This document shows positions 59,962 to 64,000 of a stretch of 64,000 nucleotides of DNA, one piece after another (position 1 is the first letter of the stretch; each line of letters starts with the position of its first letter). The notes beneath the pieces are model-generated. The model ran no database searches, was not told the DNA's origin, and was given only the letters and a program-made list of their open reading frames with translations. The DNA is from JAFGAS01 sp963809875. Lineage in GTDB: Bacteria; Desulfobacterota; Zymogenia; Zymogenales; Zymogenaceae. The position numbers and the translations under genes are program-made. The stretch is from the NCBI GenBank assembly GCA_963809875.1, contig CAWELC010000007.1, positions 1 to 64,000 of the forward strand. Direction: 5' to 3'.

Positions 59962-60621
59962 CTAGTTCCCGGGGGAGACCAGGATAACCTCCACCCGACG
60001 GTTGCGCTGCTTGTTGTAACCGGTATCGTTGGGGACCAGCGGACGATCTTCACCGTATCCGTAGGCGGTGATCCTGCGGGGATCGACGCCGTACGAGATC
60101 AGGGCGGTCCGCACGGCGTTGGCCCGCCGCTCGGAAAGGACCTGGTTGTATTCCCGGGTACCGTCGCTGTCGGTATGGCCTTCGACGATCACCGAAACGC
60201 TTCGATCGCTGTTAATGACCCCGGCCACACGCTGGATCTCGGCATACGCCCCGGGCATCAGCTCGGCGCTCCCCGTGGAAAAGAGCGTGTCGTTCGGGAA
60301 ATAGGCGGTGACGCGGTTGCCGCTGCGGGAGGTCTCATATCCCATATTCTTCAGGTCCTGCTCCTGCTTCTCCAGGGCATACCCGATGGCCCCGCCGACC
60401 AGGGCGCCGCTCACGGCGCCGATGGCCGCTCCCGTACCGGTGTTTCCGGTCGTCGACCCGATGGCCGCACCGATCCCCGCTCCGACGACGGTGCCGATCA
60501 GAACGCCGGTGCCGGTCTTGGTCAACCCTCCGCCGGGAGCACACCCAACGAAGGCAAAGATCAGGACCGCCGAGAGCGCGGTTAACCAGAGAAATTTCTT
60601 TTTCCTGTATATCCAGTTCAT
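59962..60621 (-). CDS. Glycine-zipper OmpA-family lipoprotein
   Basis: 219 residues with a lipoprotein signal ending VLIFAFVGC. A glycine zipper follows (TGVLIGTVVGAGIGAAIGST and TGAAIGAVSGALVGGAIGYA), then an OmpA domain (TLFSTGSAELMPGAYAEIQR, VIVEGHTDSDGTREYNQVLS, ERRANAVRTALISYGV, QRNRRVEVIL). This is the YiaD-like architecture: the zipper inserts in the membrane and the OmpA domain binds peptidoglycan. The ATG follows AGGAGG; 28 bases from the upstream gene. Confidence 0.92.
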   Translation of the reverse strand: MNWIYRKKKFLWLTALSAVLIFAFVGCAPGGGLTKTGTGVLIGTVVGAGIGAAIGSTTGNTGTGAAIGAVSGALVGGAIGYALEKQEQDLKNMGYETSRSGNRVTAYFPNDTLFSTGSAELMPGAYAEIQRVAGVINSDRSVSVIVEGHTDSDGTREYNQVLSERRANAVRTALISYGVDPRRITAYGYGEDRPLVPNDTGYNKQRNRRVEVILVSPGN

Positions 60622-60649
60622 AGTTCGTCCTCCTTATATCCGAAAAAGA

Positions 60650-61193
60650 CTATCGGACGTCGTATCCCGGAGACATCAGCCGCCGGTTCTGTTTCTGGTA
60701 GTACTCCTCGGAATAGGTGCTTGACGTCGTGTCCGCCGGTCCGTACTCTTCGTCGGGAACGGCCGACGGGCCGGGACCCTGGCTCTCATACACGGGATAC
60801 TGCCGGTCGTACCGATCCCGGGCCGGCGGCGGGCCGCCGTATCCCCGATACGTGCGGTTGCCGTACGAGGGGTGGTTACGGTACGGATCGTAGTAGGAAT
60901 CATAGTACGGATCATCGTATGGATCCCCACGCCCGTACCGGGCGTTGCCCTCGACTGAATAGCCGATGCCGCCCCCGATGAGCGAGCCAACCAGTCCGCC
61001 GATTCCCGCACCCTCTCCGGCATGCCCGCTGGCCGAGCCGATGGCGGCGCCGATCCCCGCACCGTAGAGGGCCCCCAGAAGGGTCCCCCCCTCGGTATAG
61101 GTAAGCCCCCTGCCGTAGACGCATCCGAAACGCAAAGAGCATCACCACCCCGAGGATGACGACCACACCCTTTTTCTTCATGAGAATTGTCAT
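60650..61193 (-). CDS. Glycine-zipper lipoprotein with Asp/Tyr/Pro-rich tail, one frameshift
   Basis: It starts MTILMKKKGVVVILGVVMLF after GGAGG. A frame change near 61127 (one base) restores AFGC-VYG, a lipobox, and leads to a glycine zipper (GALYGAGIGAAIGSASGHAG and GAGIGGLVGSLIGGGIGYSV). The C-terminal half is a low-complexity tail rich in D, Y, P, R and G (DPYDDPYYDSYYDPYRN). About 180 residues. The tail recalls the exported protein at 2786-3172. It probably lies in the outer membrane; function unknown. Confidence 0.75.
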
Positions 61194-61221
61194 ACTCGCA
61201 CCTCCGTGCGCATTATTTAAC

Positions 61222-61250
61222 ATTATATAGTAAGACTAGCGTTTTTTCAA
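61222..61250 (-). promoter_or_regulatory. Promoter of the glycine-zipper lipoprotein operon
   Basis: On the minus strand, TTGAAA (61250-61245), 17 bases, TATAAT (61227-61222). Confidence 0.75.
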
Positions 61251-61351
61251 AGTAATTAATATGATCGGGGTCACACTCGCAGGGGAGAATGGACGGGAAA
61301 GGAAAACCGGGTAAGGATGGCAGCCGGCAACGGGCGGCGGCCGCCGCAAGG

Positions 61352-62509
61352 CTACAGGGCGATGCAGTAGAGCCAGCCCTGGTCGGTGCCGAAGAAGGCC
61401 CTCCCGAAGTAGACGGCAGGCTTGACGCGAACGCCGCCCTCGAGCTCTGCGCCCCAGAGGGATTGTCCGGTCCTGGAGGAAAGGCACAGCACCCTCCCCT
61501 GATGATCGGAGACGATCAGGAACTTCCCGGCGATGATCATGGCCTGCACGTTTACCTGGTCGACGTCCGCCTCCCAAAGGGTGCGCTTGTCGGAGAGATG
61601 AACCGCCGCGATCCGCGAGTAACCGCCGGGATCGCCCGACAGCGCTCTCATGCTGCCGTTCAGGAAATAGAGTCCCCCCGCCGTGTACATCTTTCCCCGC
61701 GAGACAATCGGCACGGAAGCGGCCTCCACGGCGTTGAGCCCTATGGACCCCAGGTAGCGGCGCCACGAGTTATAGTGCGTGTCGCCGTTCCTGGTCCGAT
61801 AGGGGATGAGATATTCGTCCCTGAGGAGATAGACGGTACTATCGTAGATGACGGGCGCCGAGAAGTAGATGATATCCCGGTATCCCTCCTCCTTCTCTTT
61901 GCCGGTAAGCTTGGTGACCCACGCGTTCCGACCGTCGGCCGCCGAGACGGCCACCAGGTGAGAGAGCGTCCGAAAATAGACCTTCTCCCCGTCGCTGACG
62001 GGGGGAAATTTCAGGATGATCCGCGGCCCGTCCAATTCCCTTTCCCAGGCAACGCGCCGCTTTGCCAGGTCGAACCCGACCATGGATGATCGTCCCCACT
62101 CGTTGATAAACCCGAAGTAGGCCTTCCCGCCCGCCACCAGCGGCGTACCCGCGGTGCCGCCACTCCTGGTGTATATGCGCTCCTGTGAGGAAAGGTCCCA
62201 GATATGGTTGGTGGTGAGTGAAGGCGATTCGGTCGGCGTTCGGGGCATGTTCGTGAGGTCGGCCGGGCCCAGGCCGGAGAAAGAGAAGTAGTGGGCGTGT
62301 GTGCCCTTCATGCGCTCCGCATATTCGGCGTCGTCGGCCATCGTGCCGTCGGCCGCGTTGAAGGCATAGAGGTACCCGTCCAATTCGACTATCAGGTACC
62401 GGTCGACGACCGCAAGCGGGTTGATCACACCCTCCGAAAGCCTCCGCTTCCAGAGGATCGTGCCGACCCTCAGGCCCTCTTCCTTCTTTTTCGGCAGACG
62501 CGAGTCCAT
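61352..62509 (-). CDS. PQQ-like beta-propeller repeat protein
   Basis: 385 residues of repeated four-strand blades with the Ala-Trp type motif: RVGTILWKRRLSEGVINPLA, LIVELDGYLYAFNAADGTM, MVGFDLAKRRVAWERELDGP, LVAVSAADGRNAWVTKLTGK and VLCLSSRTGQSLWGAELEGG. No signal peptide, so cytoplasmic unless the start is wrong. Similar propellers act as scaffolds (BamB-like) or sugar/alcohol dehydrogenases; no quinone-binding or catalytic residues are evident, so a scaffold is more likely. Intact. Confidence 0.8.
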   Translation of the reverse strand: MDSRLPKKKEEGLRVGTILWKRRLSEGVINPLAVVDRYLIVELDGYLYAFNAADGTMADDAEYAERMKGTHAHYFSFSGLGPADLTNMPRTPTESPSLTTNHIWDLSSQERIYTRSGGTAGTPLVAGGKAYFGFINEWGRSSMVGFDLAKRRVAWERELDGPRIILKFPPVSDGEKVYFRTLSHLVAVSAADGRNAWVTKLTGKEKEEGYRDIIYFSAPVIYDSTVYLLRDEYLIPYRTRNGDTHYNSWRRYLGSIGLNAVEAASVPIVSRGKMYTAGGLYFLNGSMRALSGDPGGYSRIAAVHLSDKRTLWEADVDQVNVQAMIIAGKFLIVSDHQGRVLCLSSRTGQSLWGAELEGGVRVKPAVYFGRAFFGTDQGWLYCIAL

Positions 62510-62612
62510 TCCATCACCGAATTGTCAGGGCTTTTGATTGTAGCACAACCCCGATGCGAGTCAAGCCCAAAATCCATCGGGTCCCACCGGCGCGCCCGGA
62601 CGCGGCGTCGGG

Positions 62613-63314
62613 CTATTTTCCGCCGATATATATATAGGCAATGCCCCCCGTCAGCCGGATAGCCCTGAGGTCGCCCAGACCGCACTCCTCCATGACACCG
62701 ATGACCTCCCGGGGCCCCAGGAACCCCGCGATCGTATCCGAAAGATGCTCGTAGGCCGCCCGCCTGCCGGTCAAGAGTCCCCCGACGATCGGAATGATAA
62801 ACCGCAGGTAGAAACGGTAGAGGAAGAGGGGCCCCTTTCCCTTCGGCGGGGCGAATTCGAGGATCAGGACGCTGCCGCCCACCCGTATCACGCGCGCGGC
62901 CTCGGCAATCCCCGCGCCGTAATCCGAGAGGTTCCTCAGCCCAAACCCCATCGTGGCGACGTCAAAGGCGCCGTCTGCGAACGGGAGTGTCAGGGCGTCC
63001 GCGCAGACCAGGCCGATCTCGCCTGCGGCGCTATGCCGCGCTTTGGCGCGCGCCACCGCGAGCATTTCGGGGGAGAAATCGACGCCGAAGACCCGCGCAC
63101 GGGTCCTCCGTCGAAAGGCCAGGGCGATATCGCCGGTGCCGCAGCAGATATCCAGGACCAGCGGCCTCTCTCTTCCTTCCGCCGCCAGCCTCACAAGCCG
63201 CCGGCGCCAGAGGCGGTCGATCGAGCAGGACAGGACGTGGTTGAGGAGGTCGTAACGGTCGGCCACCGCGGCAAAGAGACTCCTGACTGTGCGGGGATTG
63301 GGCATGGCCACCAT
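62613..63314 (-). CDS. ubiE: UbiE/MenG demethylmenaquinone methyltransferase
   Basis: About 233 residues: NPRTVRSLFAAVADRYDLLN, LVLDICCGTGDIALAFRRRT (SAM motif I), FGVDFSPEMLAVARAKARHS, FDVATMGFGLRNLSDYGAG and SVLILEFAPPKGKGPLFLYR are family hallmarks. It methylates demethylmenaquinone (and the ubiquinone precursor in aerobes); menaquinone fits an anaerobe. Two candidate starts (63314 and 63305) lack a strong ribosome site. Confidence 0.92.
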   Translation of the reverse strand: MVAMPNPRTVRSLFAAVADRYDLLNHVLSCSIDRLWRRRLVRLAAEGRERPLVLDICCGTGDIALAFRRRTRARVFGVDFSPEMLAVARAKARHSAAGEIGLVCADALTLPFADGAFDVATMGFGLRNLSDYGAGIAEAARVIRVGGSVLILEFAPPKGKGPLFLYRFYLRFIIPIVGGLLTGRRAAYEHLSDTIAGFLGPREVIGVMEECGLGDLRAIRLTGGIAYIYIGGK

Positions 63315-63479
63315 CAGCACGATAGAGTGAACGCACGAGAAACCACGCTCCGGCCCTCGGGTCGGCCGCTCTCCCCTGCCCACCCGCGGCAACGAGGGGT
63401 TTACGGACCGTCAGTATAGTCGAAATGGTCCCGGCCCGCAACCGAATACGCACGAAAGATCGAAAACGAAGACGGACGT

Positions 63480-63508
63480 TTGACAGCCCGCGCACCCTCT
63501 GTTATGAT
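63480..63508 (+). promoter_or_regulatory. Consensus promoter of the PmbA/TldE gene
   Basis: TTGACA (63480-63485), 17 bases, TATGAT (63503-63508). The start site is near 63515, 23 bases before the ATG at 63538. Confidence 0.75.
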
Positions 63509-63537
63509 TAATGAAATCTCTCTGACAGGGGTCGTGT

Positions 63538-64000
63538 ATGGATCATGGACGGAATTTCGACCGGATTGCCGAATCCGTCGTCAAGGCACTCAGGAAGCGG
63601 CGGATCGATCTCTACGAGATATTCTACGGGGCATCGCGGCGCCTCTCGATCGAGGCGGAGGGCGGAGCCGTCGAGGACTATAAGTTCGCCGAGCCCTACG
63701 GCGTGGCGCTGCGGATCATCGCCGAAGGCGGAATGGGGTTTTCCTTTTCGACCCGGCCCGATGAGGCGGCCGTCGAGACGATGGTCAAAAACGCGTTGGC
63801 CGGCGCGCTCAACTCCACCGCCGACGAGCACTACGCCTTCGCCGAGCCGTTCGACCGCCTCCCCGAAACGGGGCCCCTCTTCGACGAGACAATCGACACC
63901 GTCGGCCACGAGGAAAAGATCAAGCGGGCGCTGGCCGTCGAGCAGGGGGCGCTGGCGGCCGATCCCCGGGTGGTTCGGGTGCGCAGCGCCCGCTACGCCG
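63538..64000 (+). CDS. PmbA/TldE-family metalloprotease-related protein, N-terminal part, runs off right edge
   Basis: The frame starts MDHGRNFDRIAESVVKALRK; ribosome site CAGGGG. RIDLYEIFYGASRRLSIEAE, GVALRIIAEGGMGFSFSTRP and VETMVKNALAGA match the N-terminal domain of PmbA/TldE and TldD. In E. coli TldD and TldE form a heterodimeric peptidase that degrades unstructured peptides; TldE is the non-catalytic partner. The zinc-binding part is outside the window, so TldD versus TldE cannot be decided firmly. Open to the window end. Confidence 0.8.
   Translation, partial: MDHGRNFDRIAESVVKALRKRRIDLYEIFYGASRRLSIEAEGGAVEDYKFAEPYGVALRIIAEGGMGFSFSTRPDEAAVETMVKNALAGALNSTADEHYAFAEPFDRLPETGPLFDETIDTVGHEEKIKRALAVEQGALAADPRVVRVRSARYA

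Overview
The window looks like chromosomal DNA from an anaerobic, Gram-negative bacterium of deltaproteobacterial (Desulfobacterota) type. Evidence for the Gram-negative envelope is kdsA/kdsB, OmpA-like lipoproteins, an exported beta-barrel candidate, ExbB/ExbD and FtsEX-EnvC. Evidence for anaerobic metabolism is a tungsten-type aldehyde:ferredoxin oxidoreductase (AOR) with its own MoaD-like gene, 4-hydroxybutyryl-CoA dehydratase, a siroheme-decarboxylase-like protein and ferredoxin-type Fe-S proteins. GC content is high. No rRNA, tRNA, CRISPR array, integrase or complete insertion sequence was found. Many genes are split by single-base insertions or deletions, and where the original base can be inferred the change is usually an extra base. 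I read these as assembly errors rather than decay and annotate such genes at full extent.

The most interesting locus is 5018-6980 (minus strand): a MarR-type regulator, a SAM methyltransferase and a MerB (organomercurial lyase) homologue. The MerB-like gene carries two in-frame UGA codons exactly where MerB has its two catalytic cysteines (C96 and C159 of the plasmid R831b enzyme). Each UGA is followed at a suitable distance by a perfect 7-bp stem whose loop contains GU, one with the GGUC loop of E. coli fdhF. This predicts a lyase with two catalytic selenocysteines. The regulator promoter and the methyltransferase leader share a palindrome that is probably the regulator's operator.

Layout: 1-2.7 kb, badly frameshifted peptidase, RDD protein, siroheme-decarboxylase-like and TetR genes; 2.7-5 kb, two exported proteins with good promoters, one with a CRP/FNR-type site; 5-7 kb, the selenoprotein locus; 7-24 kb, phosphotriesterase-like hydrolase, CNNM/CorC protein, MFS transporter, Ycf46-like AAA ATPase, uracil-DNA glycosylase-like protein, polA, hydrolase, TPR protein with a possible small RNA upstream, HerA-like ATPase, CapA, a lipoprotein and 4-hydroxybutyryl-CoA dehydratase; 25-35 kb, small lipoproteins, a ThiF/MoeB-like protein, the pyrG-kdsA-kdsB operon, an L,D-transpeptidase, an MglA-like GTPase and a secreted four-repeat protein.

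35-45 kb holds a catabolic block (TetR, Fe-alcohol dehydrogenase, SCP2, AOR, MoaD, AMP-forming ligase, then an M28 peptidase, a ferredoxin-like protein and a second acyl-CoA synthetase). It could link alcohol, aldehyde, acid and acyl-CoA. 46-48.6 kb holds three V4R-domain proteins behind a consensus sigma-54 promoter, followed by 1.1 kb of palindromic repeats. 49.7-59.7 kb is a long minus-strand run for envelope and DNA repair (yebC, ruvCAB, ftsEX-envC, ctp, deacetylase, exbBD). The right end has two glycine-zipper lipoproteins, a beta-propeller protein, UbiE/MenG and the start of a PmbA/TldE gene.
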